DNA of 64,000 nucleotides from positions 248,001 through 312,000 of the forward strand of contig JAWZYV010012530.1 in the NCBI GenBank assembly GCA_038373885.1. Direction: 5' to 3'. Positions 11,505-22,800 of this stretch are shown one piece after another. Every line of letters begins with the position of its first letter. Within the stretch, counting starts at the first letter, position 1. The translations under genes were made by a program, and so were the position numbers. The notes below the pieces were generated by a model. That model ran no database searches. It saw only the letters and a program-made list of their open reading frames with translations, and was not told the DNA's origin. This DNA is from Cheiracanthium punctorium (lineage: Eukaryota > Arthropoda > Arachnida > Araneae > Cheiracanthiidae).

Positions 11505-12728
11505 CACTATCTACCAAAAGTAGTTGGACACTCATACAAATGAGGATGTCTGCGGCCCTGATATACGTCAAGCCTTTAGTAGTTAATTATCGTGTAGGAA
11601 ACATCACTGACATTAGTTGCATGCAAGATGCCACGAAATTCAGAGCTGTCTGACTTCGAGAAAGGCGTAATTGTCGGATGTCATAAGAAATGGCCAATCC
11701 TTAAGGAATATATCTATAGTGAGTTAAACATTCCAAAATCGACAGAGGCTTTTGTGGAAGTGGAAGGTGAATGGTGATTGTCGGAATGTGCTTCGAAACG
11801 GCAGACCCACGAAACTAAGAGATGGAGACCGACAAGTGCTGTCCAAAGAAATTCGGAAAAACCCAATCAGACTGATGGTTCGCATACTCCAAGAGCTCCG
11901 AGAAGCATCCGGGACTGTTGTTTTGACAAATAACATCCGCAAAAACATTTGATTGGTTTCTTTGGTTGAGGCCCCGCCCATAAGCCTTTCATTACAAAAT
12001 GCAACAGAACTGCTCGTGTGAGGTGGTGCAAGGCACATTGAAATTGTACCGTAGATGAGTGGAAACAGGTTCTCTGGAGTTATGAATCAAGGTTCAATCT
12101 ATACCAGTCGGATTTCAGAGTCTGAGTTCGACGTCTGGAGAACGCCTTTTGCAAAAATGCATTATGCCTCCAGTAAAGTTGGGCGGAGGTGGAATTATGG
12201 TCTGGGGATGTTTTTGATATGGATGGTATGGACTTGGACCCTTGATCCCAATTCATGGGAAGGTCAAAGCGAACTCCTGTTTCACTATTCTACACAACAA
12301 TGAGCTTCCTACGCTGTGGCAATTTTACGAATTGGATCATTGTTACTTCCAAGATGACGATGCCACTTGTCTTGCATCCAGTGGTGGACTTGAGAGGTCC
12401 ACCATGAATTGGTATGATAATAATGGGGTGAACCGACAGGACTGGCCTGCCCAGACTTGTATCCTATGGAAAACCTCTGAGACGAGTTGAATCGCCGAAT
12501 TAAGGGGTGCAGCAAGCGTCCAAAATCGGTGAAAGAACCTAAGTGTCTTCTCCAAGCCGAGTGGAAGAAAATACCACTGTTCATCATCCAAACACTTGTG
12601 GAAAGCATTTCCTGGAGGATTAATACTGTAATTTCCTGATGTGGAGGCTCTACCAACTATTGAATATGAATAAATATTTTTTTTATCTCCTTTATCACAG
12701 GTGTCCAATTACTTATTGGTAGACAGTG
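11505..12728 (+). mobile_element. complete Tc1-like DNA transposon, inactivated
   Basis: The 1,224-bp element lies between TA dinucleotides (11503-11504 and 12729-12730). Its ends are inverted repeats: left CACTATCTACCAAAAGTAG and right, read inward, CACTGTCTACCAATAAGTA, both continuing to TTGGACAC. Length, TA target, TIR and internal gene all fit the Tc1 group of Tc1/mariner. It holds one decayed transposase on the plus strand. Confidence 0.95.
11628..12663 (+). pseudogene. Tc1-like transposase (DD34E type), pseudogene
   Basis: The product would be the cut-and-paste enzyme that binds the TIRs and inserts at TA. The start ATG opens MPRNSELSDFEKG, a typical Tc1 N-terminus leading to the paired helix-turn-helix. 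Further on come a KLRDGDRQVL segment, the region before the first catalytic residue, GGG-rich MVWG, YFQDDDAT with the second catalytic Asp (12353-12361), and PMENL with the catalytic Glu (12469-12471). The end CGGSTNY stop is at 12661-12663. Damage: the first catalytic Asp of the usual WSDESRF is Tyr (TAT, 12081-12083), the Trp after ENL is a stop (12478-12480), extra residues follow DDATC, and the conserved blocks lie in different frames. It cannot make an active enzyme. Confidence 0.95.
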
Positions 12729-12730
12729 TA

Positions 12731-13939
12731 TTTTGTACAGTATTAAAATCTTTAAATGCGTTTTCTGAAAAAGTGTGTTTTTAGTAAATTTTCTTTACGA
12801 TAAATGCCATAACTCATAACTTGTTTAAGATATTGACTTGGAATTTTTCAAGGATATTTGGATCATTACTAGCCGTGTTATGAAGCAGAATAAAATATTT
12901 GTGTTTATTTTTTCGATTTTATGACCATTTTTTTTTCTTTAAAAAAATGCCTTTTTTAAAGAAAAAAATACTGAACTTTCATAAAGATTGAAATATTTTC
13001 AGAACTATTATAACTTTTACAATTCTTTTGATCATACTGCAAATAAATATGTTAGTTATGTAATGTTTAAATATTATTAAAAATTGGCTATTAGAATTGT
13101 TTAGATGAGTTGCGGAGTAAAAGCAATGTTTTACCAAAATAAATTTGAGAATATTTCAAAAGTTACATTGAATTTCATTAAATTGCATTTAAACTTTTAG
13201 TTTCATACTCCGTTTTAATTAAAATGAATTTTACATTAAGATTTTACTTAAAAAATGTGCTCCGAAGAGTTAGGCTTATACCTTAAATGAATGTATAAAT
13301 GGGACTTATAAAGCACTTGAATTTGACGTAATATATTTAGTTCGATCCCTGCCATAAACATAAAATATTTTTCTCCCGATATATTAAGGCTGTCGATACT
13401 CGCAAAAATGAAACCCACTTCATGGCTCACAAATCAAAATAAATTAATTTGCATCAGGTTCTTTAAAAATTTCAGGATGCTATTCGCAAACTTCAGTTCT
13501 CACTGCAATAAACAAAAATCATCTGTCATAAATGAAATTTTCTGAAAAAATCCCCATTACAGAATTTTTCAAAGAGGGACATACCTTGGAAAAATGCATT
13601 TATTTTCTAAAAGTTCAACAACTAACACAGGTTTATCGATTGCTACACTTAATAATATGAAGAGGCATCCTAAAATTTTCATCTCGCTGACCTAAATATT
13701 AAATCTATATTCATGACCGAAAACTAAATGTTCCTTTTTTTATCCAAACTATGGCCTTCAATACAAACAGAAAGATTTTTCACAGAAATGAGTGTTTCAT
13801 CAAATCCAAAATAGTTCATAGGAAAACCAAGTAGGATGCTAAACAGGATGCCTTTGAACGTGGCTAGTTGTCTTGTTCAGCAGTTTATTACGGATAAGCA
13901 TGGCATTTCTTTAGTCGCTGGGTAAGGACGGCCAGCCAT
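12731..13939. other. AT-rich intergenic stretch
   Basis: No gene, RNA or repeat boundary recognised. Weak similarity of 13490-13560 to 52280-52350 (shared CACTGCAATAA and GAAATTTTC tracts) hints at an old shared repeat. Confidence 0.45.
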
Positions 13940-13942
13940 TTA

Positions 13943-14101
13943 ATTGCTTTCTTTTTTCCAGCGCTTAAAACGCATAACACAATCCCCAGTAATCTCAAAC
14001 TGAAAGATTACGGAGGCCTTGCGACAACCTTGGGGATTTTCCATCCAGGGGTTGGAGACCTGCACTTCCACTTTCAGATGTAATTTAATGAGATAACTTA
14101 T
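13943..14101 (-). other. weak candidate coding exon
   Basis: On the minus strand a frame with more balanced composition than its surroundings reads through NPWMENPQGCRKASV and ends in TAA. It is preceded by a pyrimidine-rich run and a CAG that could be a splice acceptor (TTCCTCTGTTGTATGATCAG). I do not recognise the protein, no partner exon was found, and a chance frame is at least as likely. Confidence 0.15.
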
Positions 14102-14159
14102 CTGATCATACAACAGAGGAAAAGCAAGGATGGGCGGGGATGGCATTTAGAGTACTAAC

Positions 14160-17012
14160 GTCTGCCATCTTCTTCCAGGTGCTAGCGAACGATTAAGTGG
14201 ACTCTGGAAAGATTTATTTGCCTATTAAGAATACCAATCAACTTATTATCAAGCGTGCGCCGTACCTCTCTTAGATTTTGCGCATTTGCATCTTCTGAAG
14301 TTAATGAAAAAAATGAAACGTGTAATCATAATTTTTTTTTGATAGTTGCGATTTTTCTGATTTCATCAGAGGTATAAGCTTGACATATGGTATGCTCCTA
14401 GATGTACGCACATGTGCAATTTGATGCAAGCCGTCATTCTGGTGCCCAAGGCTTGTCAGTTGTACGCTGCGCTGCTTTTGTTTAGCATAGACGGTAGTGC
14501 ACCTATTGAGTAATTTTACCGTAGAATATAATTTTCCTCTTCAGAATTTAATGAAACTCCTAAAATACGCGGTTAGTCAGTATCAAACACCGCTAATCAC
14601 CTCCCCGTCACCACCAGGAGGTCAAGGATATTTCTAAAATAATAAGATGGACCATGAGCTGAGGGCGACTTTTTTAAAATTCGCTAACTTTGTTCGATTT
14701 GTTTTGTCTTATAGGATAAAAGTCGAACACTTAGCAATTTTAATAGAATAGCAGTGTTATTAGAATAACATTTCATATTTATATTGCAGTTCTCAAGCAA
14801 ACGGAAAAATTCTAGTATACACAAGGCATTTCTTTTTCTTGAAAACATCGTTCAGATAGAGTAGGAATACAGATTGGTACAAATCACATTTTTGAGTACA
14901 GATTCAAAGTGAACTGGCTCCCGACATTATTTGGGTTTACGACTAAATTACTAACCACCAATTATTCTCTGACCACTGTCCAGCTCTCCTCACCCAAGAT
15001 CTGGGGGAGAGTTTTACCAATTTAAGAAAAGACCCCAATATTATTTATTTTTAAAAAGAGAGATTTCGACAACATCCGACCTTCCTGTTACTAAAGCCTC
15101 GTTTTCCAAACTAAATTCGCACTGTGGGTTGCCATCACCTAAAATGAATAATTGTAGTTCTGGGGATATATATAAATGGGTGTTTATCTATATCCATTTT
15201 ATGTCATATTACAGATGTATTATGGATGTTCTCAAAGATATCCTTAGAATGACGTCTGAGAGATATCTTCTTATATATATGGAGGCGTTCTGGACAAGTG
15301 GGTCATGAAATGGACAAGGTGCTGTCTCAGTTCAGCTTAAAGTATGGAGCCACATTATGTGAACCTTAAATAAGTTACCATAGATCTTGAATGGTTTTGC
15401 TTCTGCTACACTTCCAGCTTTTTTTCCAGCTGATTTCGTACCTGATCACCCTTGGAGCAAGCAGTGGATGACCTCTAAAATCATGCAGTTTTGTGTTTTC
15501 AGCAATTTCGAGGTCAACTATTTTTGCACTACAAAAGTCAACCACACATATCTACATCTACCCTTTTTCCCGTATTTCTCATTAGTATGTATTCATTGAA
15601 ATATATGCCTTTGTGGTTTACTTTTGGCACAAAAACATTTTGACTGTCGAAATTTCAGAAAAAGGCCTTTTTTTGTAGAATTTTGAATGACCTTTGGTCT
15701 TTGTGCAAAGAATCAACAAAAAGTCTTTATGTCTTAACAGGCAGTGTGGAAGTAGTAGAACACAAAGTAACTGCCAATGCCATGGTTCATTTGTGACACA
15801 AAAAGGCTTTTGTAAATTGGTACGTTTTTCGTAAAATGGACGATTTTCAACTTCAATCCCCTAAAACTACAGGGAATTTAAAAATAAACCCCATGGTTCT
15901 AATAAATTTACACGAAAAACATATCGTGAAATTTTCTGCAAAATAAAAAATGTCAGCTATTTAAGCTTTCCTGATTCACCTGTTTTTAAAAAAATGGCTC
16001 TTACTACGAAATATTACATATTATAATATTAATTAATGCTATTTCTCAAAATTCCCTTTGAGCATTGGCTATTTTTTTAGAAATGAATGTATTTAAAATA
16101 TGCATATGAATACTAGAATAGAAAACTGTAATATTGTTGTGAAAATTAAAAGACTTCATTTAAATATATTATTTCGAGAATAGTTCATAAGATTAGCAAA
16201 CTAAGACATGAAATTCAATTTTGAAAATATTTTTAAACATTACGAATATTTCAATAATTAATTAAAAATACCTAAAAATAATTTAACTCAGTTTTGATAA
16301 ACATTTTTATAAATATATTTTTGTATAAAATAATGTAGTGTGAAAACAATTTCAGGAACTGCTGCAAAAGTGAATAATGTTGAATTATTTTGAGTGCTCA
16401 TAGAAGAGTAAAATGCATATTTTTAAGAGATTTGCATTCAGCTTAGAAATGGGTGCTTGTGAAGTCTTTGACTGACAAACAAAAGAAATAATCTTCGCAT
16501 TAAGGAATTGAATTATCATATTTTAATATATTCATTTATATGCCATGTTTGATTAAAGTGTCCTTTATCAATTTCTTTAGTTCATATTTAGCATACAAAT
16601 AATGATGATTGAATAAAAATGACATTGATATTTAATTGCTTTACTTTTCCGAATTAATTTGTGATGTAAATAAAGTTTTAAGATAACATAAACGAGTTAT
16701 ACATAATTAATAAGGAGGAGATGTGAAAAAATTGAAATTAGAATCTCGTCCAAATGTCATCTAATCAAACCTCTTCTCATACAAAATAATGTTACAGGAA
16801 AAAGCACCTCTCTATTTATTTTTCTTACTTTGGACGCCATTAAAAAATATTTTTCTTGAATGCACGAAAATACATACGCACATACACATACGCCTGCGGA
16901 CTTTCCGGGCTATTCAATGTCTTCCAACCATCTTAAGACAAAGGGATTCTATTTTTATTTTTATTTTTTGTCAAGGAGTGGTCGAACCATTCGCAAGGGC
17001 GTATGCCTAGGT
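14160..17012. other. 2.9 kb stretch, no gene seen
   Basis: AT-rich with short low-complexity frames only. T-rich DNA at 16950-16970 gives AATAAA on the minus strand, about 50-60 bases downstream of the candidate exon described next. Confidence 0.45.
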
Positions 17013-17135
17013 TTATTCCACTTTTCTGAATAATCCTATTATCAATCCCAGGGTTATTCCACCAAGGCCGATCACGTAGACAAGGATGGAAAGTTTAATC
17101 TTTCTGTGAGTACTCTTCGCCTTTGTAGATCGAGT
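17013..17135 (-). CDS. candidate terminal exon of a membrane protein
   Basis: The minus strand has a 40-codon frame ending in TAA. It is led by a good splice-acceptor context: a pyrimidine-rich stretch ending TACTTTCATCGCAG just above position 17135. The peptide starts TRSTKAKSTHRKIK, strongly basic, then runs into a hydrophobic segment (LSILVYVIGLGGITLGLIIG) of transmembrane length, and ends LFRKVE. Upstream in frame there is a stop and no ATG, so splicing is required. AATAAA-type signals follow on the minus strand near 16955. The basic-hydrophobic-basic layout fits a single-pass or last membrane segment. I do not recognise the protein. Upstream exons would lie at higher coordinates but were not found. 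Confidence 0.4.
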   Translation of the reverse strand, partial: TRSTKAKSTHRKIKLSILVYVIGLGGITLGLIIGLFRKVE

Positions 17136-17329
17136 CTGCGATGAAAGTAGGATTGCAAAGAGATATCGATGACCAGGAGGTCAAGCAAAGAATAAGATGC
17201 ATGCCCGCGATTGTGGTCTAATCAAAAAGACATCCATCTCGGCAGCGCCTCGAATGTCGTTCAAATCATGTTAAAATTTTTTTCCCCTTTTCTGCAATGG
17301 GCTATTGTTTGACGATGGCGCTGATTCCT

Positions 17330-18230
17330 AGTACTAAATAGGCAGACAAATGATTTATATGATTTCAAACGACCGACGCTTTGATGTGGATGATAACGTA
17401 TTAGACTTTCATGGAGCATTTTGACAAATAGTTTGAAATTTGAACCCTTTGGCAAAAATGTTTAATCTGAAAGCCTCTAAATATCACTTCATTGCATTGG
17501 TAAATTAAAGTCATCAAATACGCATTTGTGGGCTTTTCAGACAATCGTCCTCGGATACTGTATTAAATTTTCCCTGAGCGTTTTGGCAAACAGCTTGAAA
17601 TTTGTATCGTTTGAGAAAAATGTTTAACCCCAAAGTCGTTGAATATTATTTCGCGACTTAGAAAAATTAAAGCCTCAAAGTACATACTTTTGTGCTCCTC
17701 AGACAACCGTTCTCGGGTACTGTATTAGGGTTTTAAAGATTATTTTAACAAACAGGTTCAAATTTGTATCTTTTGACAAAAAGGTTTAACCCCAAAGTCA
17801 TTTAATATTATTTCGTGACTTAAGAAAATTAAATCCACCAAATGCAGACTTTTAAGGTACCCAGATAACCGTTCTAGGATATTGCATTAAGGTTTCTAAG
17901 AGTGTTTTCACAAACGGGTTAGAATTTTTGTCCGTTGATAAAAATATTTATAACTCCAAAGTCGTTGAATATTATTTCGCGACTTAGGAAAATTAAAGCC
18001 ATCAAATACATACTTTTATGCTCCTCAGACAACTGTTCTCGGAGACCGTTAAGGTTTCAATGAGTGTTTTGATAAACGGTTGAAATGTGACAAAAATGCT
18101 TAACCTCAAAATCGCTAAAGGTTATTTATCCACTCCGATTCGTTGATTTCACTAAATACGCATTATCTACTTCCTAGACAATTTCGGAAAAGCGTTATTT
18201 GAAAGTCATCAGAATTCAATCTCTAACAAA
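17330..18230. repeat. ~162-bp tandem satellite, about 5 copies
   Basis: The landmark GACAATCGTCCTCGG and its variants (GACAACCGTTCTCGG, GATAACCGTTCTAGG, GACAACTGTTCTCGG, GACAATTTCGG) recur at about 17540, 17702, 17864, 18028 and 18177. The spacings are 162, 162, 164 and 149. Each unit also carries TTTTGACAAA, then AAATGTTTAACCCCAAAGTCG, then AATATTATTTCGCGACTTAG, then AATTAAAGCC. The middle units are best conserved and both ends fade, the usual pattern when homogenisation acts on the interior. No protein is encoded. Confidence 0.85.
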
Positions 18231-18239
18231 AAAGTTAAA

Positions 18240-20270
18240 AACCATCAGTCATTACAAAATTAATGTGTGGCATATAGTTTAATCTATATTATTACTTAGA
18301 AGATTACATTTAGCTGTTACTAAGGAGTTAGTACGATTTATATGTGTGGATACGTTTTCCAATCTTAATCGCGAGGTATCATAGGGCATGATTATACCAT
18401 TAGCACAGAGAAAGTGTGAAAATGCAGAAGATAATTCTAAAAGTACCATAACAGGAGAATCATTATTTGACTTCATGATCTTGTGGCGAGAGCATAAAAT
18501 GTTGAAACATATTTCTAGATTGTATTTGAAATGTATACAAAACAAAACTTGCTTTTCAGTTCGGAGAGTAAATAATACTTGTTGTGGATGCATCGTTAGC
18601 ACTTAAAATTATAATTTCTTAGCAGAAATGGTTGAAAGAAAAATTTATTAAAAAGAGGAGATATCTATTCGAATAAAAATTTTGTGATGTTTAGGAATAT
18701 GAATAAAATATAAACATGAAAAAATATATAAGAACGTAAAACCATTTGCGGAAAACTGTTCGTGGCATTAATTCTGAGGATTAGAAATCGATGGATTCAA
18801 ATAAGCTTGCTGTCGAATTAGAGCCAAGCCCATAAACTTTGTTACAAATGATTTGTTACTGAAAGCAGTAACATAAGACGTTTTCTAATTTACAGATTAT
18901 AGATACTTTAATAGCGTTATTTGTAAGGAAAAAAATATGCGAATTCATCCTCTCGTCATCCTATGTAACTGGTAAACTAAACCGATATTTTGCATGCGGA
19001 AGTATAGTTTTGCAACAACATCATGTTGCAATTCTGTTCTAAGCAACGTCAAATTAAAAAAGAAAGATAATGTATTTAAAGAATTTTAAATATCCGATGA
19101 AAATTATAAGTTAAAAGATGTGGCCTCATTTGTCTATAAGCCAATGACACTCAATGGGAATAAATACTTTTGAACATCTAAAATTGGTGGGAAATTAAAA
19201 AAAATTAATTTAGAGAATTAATTTTGTATGAATGGAGCTTAAATACATGCAAGTATCATAGTATAAATGCAATAATATGGAACGCAAGTATAAAATATCT
19301 TTATTTTTATTAGTGAAATAATGAAACTGATCCTATTGAAAGCAAATAAAACTTAATAGTAAGTAATTGCTTAAAAACAACTTCTTACTGTATGATATTT
19401 AGTTAATGATTGACCACTTCAAAAAATATAAATAATTAATGAGGGAAAATGTAATGGATAACAGTATCATTAATAATACATTGGTAAAATATGTTTCTTT
19501 TTTTGGATTTGAAGTACATAGATAGTGTTTGAAGGTTTAATTAAAAAAAAATACAATCTTGAAATACTGAGGCATTGCTATGTATATGACTATTTTACAC
19601 TCGGCCTTTAAGTTATAAAAAAAGTATTTAAAAATACACTTTAAAATCGAGGAAATTTCCCCGCAGATTTCCTCAATAAATAATACGCTTAGTAAAATCC
19701 TTTGTGGCTACCTATAGTCTCAAAGAAAGAGCGAGAAAAGAATGATTAATCTGAAGGGGGAAAAAAGTAAGAAGGGAATGGCAGCCTCGAAATATTTCGT
19801 CTGTCATTTTAACATTTTTACGTCTCGTATGGTGCAATGAGACTTTCTCATGCAAGAAATAATATAGCATTTTCTCTCTCTGACGCTTCGCTAAGGACGC
19901 ATTTTTACACTTATTGCAAAACAAAAGAAGAACTTGCGCACGGAATTGTATTTTAGTTCCCCCTTAGGACACTTTTTGCTTCTATTTTAAAGTATTTTTG
20001 GAGGTGCGAAACTATAATTTTCCTCTCGTATGCAAATATTTATAATTTAATGTTCAGTTTGTTCGGTGCAGTTAAAACGACAGAATTAGGGATCCGTTGA
20101 ATACAGTTGTGCTCCCATGAATGTAATTTAAGATATGCGATTTCTAAAACAAAAGGACACTCAAACACTTTTCTGTCATGTCGTTAAATCATGTATGGTC
20201 GGCGGAATCTAAATACCTGTGGAACTGTGAGTAAGTTTTATGTTGGGGGAGTGTCTCATAGCAAAGACTT
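18240..20270. other. 2 kb AT-rich stretch
   Basis: Two overlapping opposite-strand open frames (18279-18606) are unremarkable in composition. No exon, RNA or repeat end recognised. Confidence 0.5.
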
Positions 20271-20275
20271 ACTGG

Positions 20276-20533
20276 TAAAATAAATAAAAAACTTTGTGAA
20301 AAAAAACACACATAAAAGGTTACTCCAAGGCGTAACGATCGTTTCGACCGAAAACTCGTTTGGTCTTCGTCAGACAAACCCTTCCGTCATACAGAGCAGA
20401 GGGAACTGACTGCTCTGTATGACGGAAAGGTTTGTCTGACGAAGACCGAACGAATTTTCGGTCGAAACGATCGTTACGCCTTGAAGTAACCTTTTATGTG
20501 TGTTTTTTTCACAAAGTTTTTATTTATTTTATC
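20276..20533. repeat. long foldback palindrome (~120-bp arms, 12-nt loop)
   Basis: The left arm (20276-20398) and right arm (20411-20533) are nearly exact reverse complements, with a loop of about 12 bases. The arms include ACAGAGCA or TGCTCTGT at the centre, CGTCAGACAAACC, TTCGACCGAAAA, TAACGATCG, AAAAGGTTAC and the outer ACTTTGTGAAAAA. The few mismatches (for example in the ACTCGTTTGG tract) show it is not an assembly artefact of exact mirroring. It is probably a foldback transposable element or a head-to-head repeat insertion. A transcript would form a long hairpin. Confidence 0.9.
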
Positions 20534-21122
20534 TTTTAACCCCAGTTTTTTTAGTGTTTATTTTCGAAGACGTACTGGGTTGTAGAGCCAGACGGATGCT
20601 ACAGCAATTAAAAGCCCCAAATGAACGCGATAATCAATTATCTGATTACAAACAAAAAGCCTAAAATGTATATCAATTGATACAATTTGGTAGATATTAA
20701 AACTAATTTACTGTATAAATTCTAGTAATTTCTTTGAGTATTTAAAAGTGGTCCTAGAAATTTCATATGTCATTTTCGAAAAATTTAAGCAGAACGCAAT
20801 ATTATGAGGACCTGTTTGATTAAAAGGTGAGAAGAAGTAATCTTTTATCCATCCAGCAGCCTGGTGGATATATATTGTTCAATTATCAGGAAGAGACTGG
20901 AAGAGATCAAGTGTACTTTGAGAGCATCGAACTTGACGATAAGTAGCGGTCGAAATCGACAAATTACAGTCATCATGCTGTGAACATAAACTCATGAAGA
21001 TATCAGATGATTTATGGTTGTATCATAAACGGCTTGTTATTCTCGATTGAAAAAAAAACGTAGTAAAACGTCCAGTTTACGAGCAAAATTTTGGTAATTT
21101 GCTGGATTTTAATTTCCTGCTT
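20534..21122. other. intergenic stretch
   Basis: Nothing recognised between the foldback and the mariner relic. Confidence 0.45.
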
Positions 21123-21279
21123 TAATATGCTCTTAAATATTTATGATGAGGCCGCTATTAGTGAAAGAAAGTGTCATGAATGCGTTCAACACTTCAAGAA
21201 TGTTGATTTTCTAGTGGAAGAGCCGCAGAGCGGTGAAAGAGAGAAGGTTTCTTAAAAGGCAGAATTGGAGGAGAATTCT
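21123..21279 (+). pseudogene. mariner transposase relic, N-terminal part
   Basis: A plus-strand frame reads NIYDEAAISERKC, then HFKNVDF, then VEEPQSGEREKV and, past a stop at 21253-21255, KAELEE. This follows the second helix-turn-helix and linker of mariner transposases (consensus of the type ALSERTC, RFKSGDFDLED, RSGRP, ELEALL). No catalytic DD34D part follows, because the sequence changes to another repeat near 21400. No TIRs were found, so it is a deeply decayed fragment. Confidence 0.65.
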
Positions 21280-21419
21280 ACGTAATTCATTAACACATAC
21301 TGCCAGCAATTCTCTTCCGAACAAAGTACAAATAAATATTGTGTACAAAACTTATCTATTAGACTAAACATTTTCTTGGGAATAAGTACCGCCTCCACAA
21401 TCTCTTTCTATTTAGAAGT

Positions 21420-21640
21420 AACCCAATCGTTCGGAACTCGGTTCTTTGTAAAGTGAAGCAGGATCGACCTTGGCCAACATTTGAGAGGGCGACAACCTCT
21501 CTTGAGTGGACTGCGTACGCCAAAGGGGGCTCGTGCACGTAAAACATTTCTTGGCTCTGATGCCCTCCATGTTGGAACGATCCCTGCGGGAGCTCTAATC
21601 CAGGTGCGCTGATCTGTCATCTGGAATTGGTTCAAAATTA
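21420..21640 (-). repeat. dispersed repeat R2, copy 1
   Basis: On the minus strand this matches 50965-51110 on the plus strand. The shared order is CATGGAGG, CGTGCACGAGCC or TGTGCACCAGCT, GCGTACGC or GCGTACAC, GTCCACTCAAGAGAGG or its variant, and TGGCCAAG followed by CTGCTT. Similarity is moderate (roughly three quarters of positions by eye) with no large gaps, so both are old copies of one family of unknown class. Overlapping minus-strand frames here are repeat-derived. Confidence 0.55.
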
Positions 21641-22429
21641 GGAGACCTCAACCTAAATCGGTGTACAGCTGCGGAAAAAAAAGGCCCACTTGTACATTTT
21701 TCGGCCGTCGTTCGTCGCACAGCAAAGTTACAGATACCAATCGTTTTCGATTGATGCACACTTTAATTTGCTATGCATAAAAATTGCATAAGGGGCCATC
21801 TACATATTAAAATTAGCACCAACTTTTTTTTTCTCAATAGCAACCCCTAGATTTCACTTCATATTTCAAAAATTTAGCTCATTTTAACTCCGGACACCAA
21901 TTTTCAATAAATTTGGACAGAAAATGAGTGAGTTATGAGCACGCAAAATCCCCCTCCCCCTATGTTAAAATATTTTTTCATACTTCAATTCATATCTCAT
22001 ATAATATTGGTAGTAAGAAGCTGATTTTTATTCGTATAATTAGAACTAAACGACCCAAACATAATTTAATGTTATTATGATTTTTAATAAATCATTAATA
22101 TGAATTATGAATTATTAAATTAATATTAAAAAAAATTATGAATAGCGACCTAGCCAAATTTCGATGGAAATAGATGCAGTAATTAATATTACATGGCTGT
22201 GCAAAATTTCAAATTTTTACGTTCAGTAGTTTAATTTATATTAAATAAAATGTGTTATTTTCATGAGTTAAGGGACCATATATAAATTTATTAAGTGAAA
22301 ATTTTTTGAAAATTGCATAAAATAAATGTAAATTAGATTTATTTTGTGCAAAAACACAGTAAAAGTTACCAGTATTAAAAATATCAAATTTTGAAGAAAT
22401 AAATTGGTTTTTACAGTTTGTTGGGGATT

Positions 22430-22621
22430 CTATGACACGTGTATTGTTGCGTCCGCTACCATATTCCCCCAAATAAAATATATTCCAGCTATAGAATTAG
22501 ATGCAGTAGATGTATGTCTTCTAATACAACGTCCTATTTCTGAAAAACTAACATCCTCAACTTTCCAGGCATGAATGTGACCTTTTTTAATATCGGGAAT
22601 TCCCCATACTTTATCAAACAT
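22430..22621 (-). pseudogene. transposase helix-turn-helix remnant
   Basis: The minus-strand frame begins MFDKVWGIPDIKKGHI and continues AWKVEDVSFSEIGRCIRRH with TSTASNSI. This is the shape of a Tc1-family N-terminal helix-turn-helix (K-x-I-x-A-W, then S-F-x-E-I-G-R, then R-H-x-S-T). It occupies the expected place near the right-hand TIR. After about 50 residues the similarity ends and no DDE motif follows, so the gene is truncated by internal deletion. Confidence 0.5.
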
Positions 22622-22758
22622 TCAAAATCACGTTTTTCTGTAAAAAAATTTTCATCTAACTATAAATTAAAATAACGCCAAAAGTCTTAAGAATATTGCA
22701 CATTGCAGACGATAGTATTAAATGAAGAAAGTGAAATAACAAACACAGTGATAATATT

Positions 22759-22800
22759 GGGTCGGCAAAAAAGTAATTGCGTTTTTTACATGAAATTCAA
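22759..22800. mobile_element. mariner terminal inverted repeat, single end
   Basis: The tract TTGGGTCGGCAAAAAAGTAA followed by TTGCG is very like the end of many mariner elements and is preceded by TA. No matching second end and no DD34D transposase was found inside, so this is a solo end or an insertion that later lost its other end. Confidence 0.55.

Noticed and set aside
12309..12708. Minus-strand open frames of 115 and 121 codons
   Set aside because: Both are antisense shadows of the Tc1 transposase pseudogene on the plus strand.
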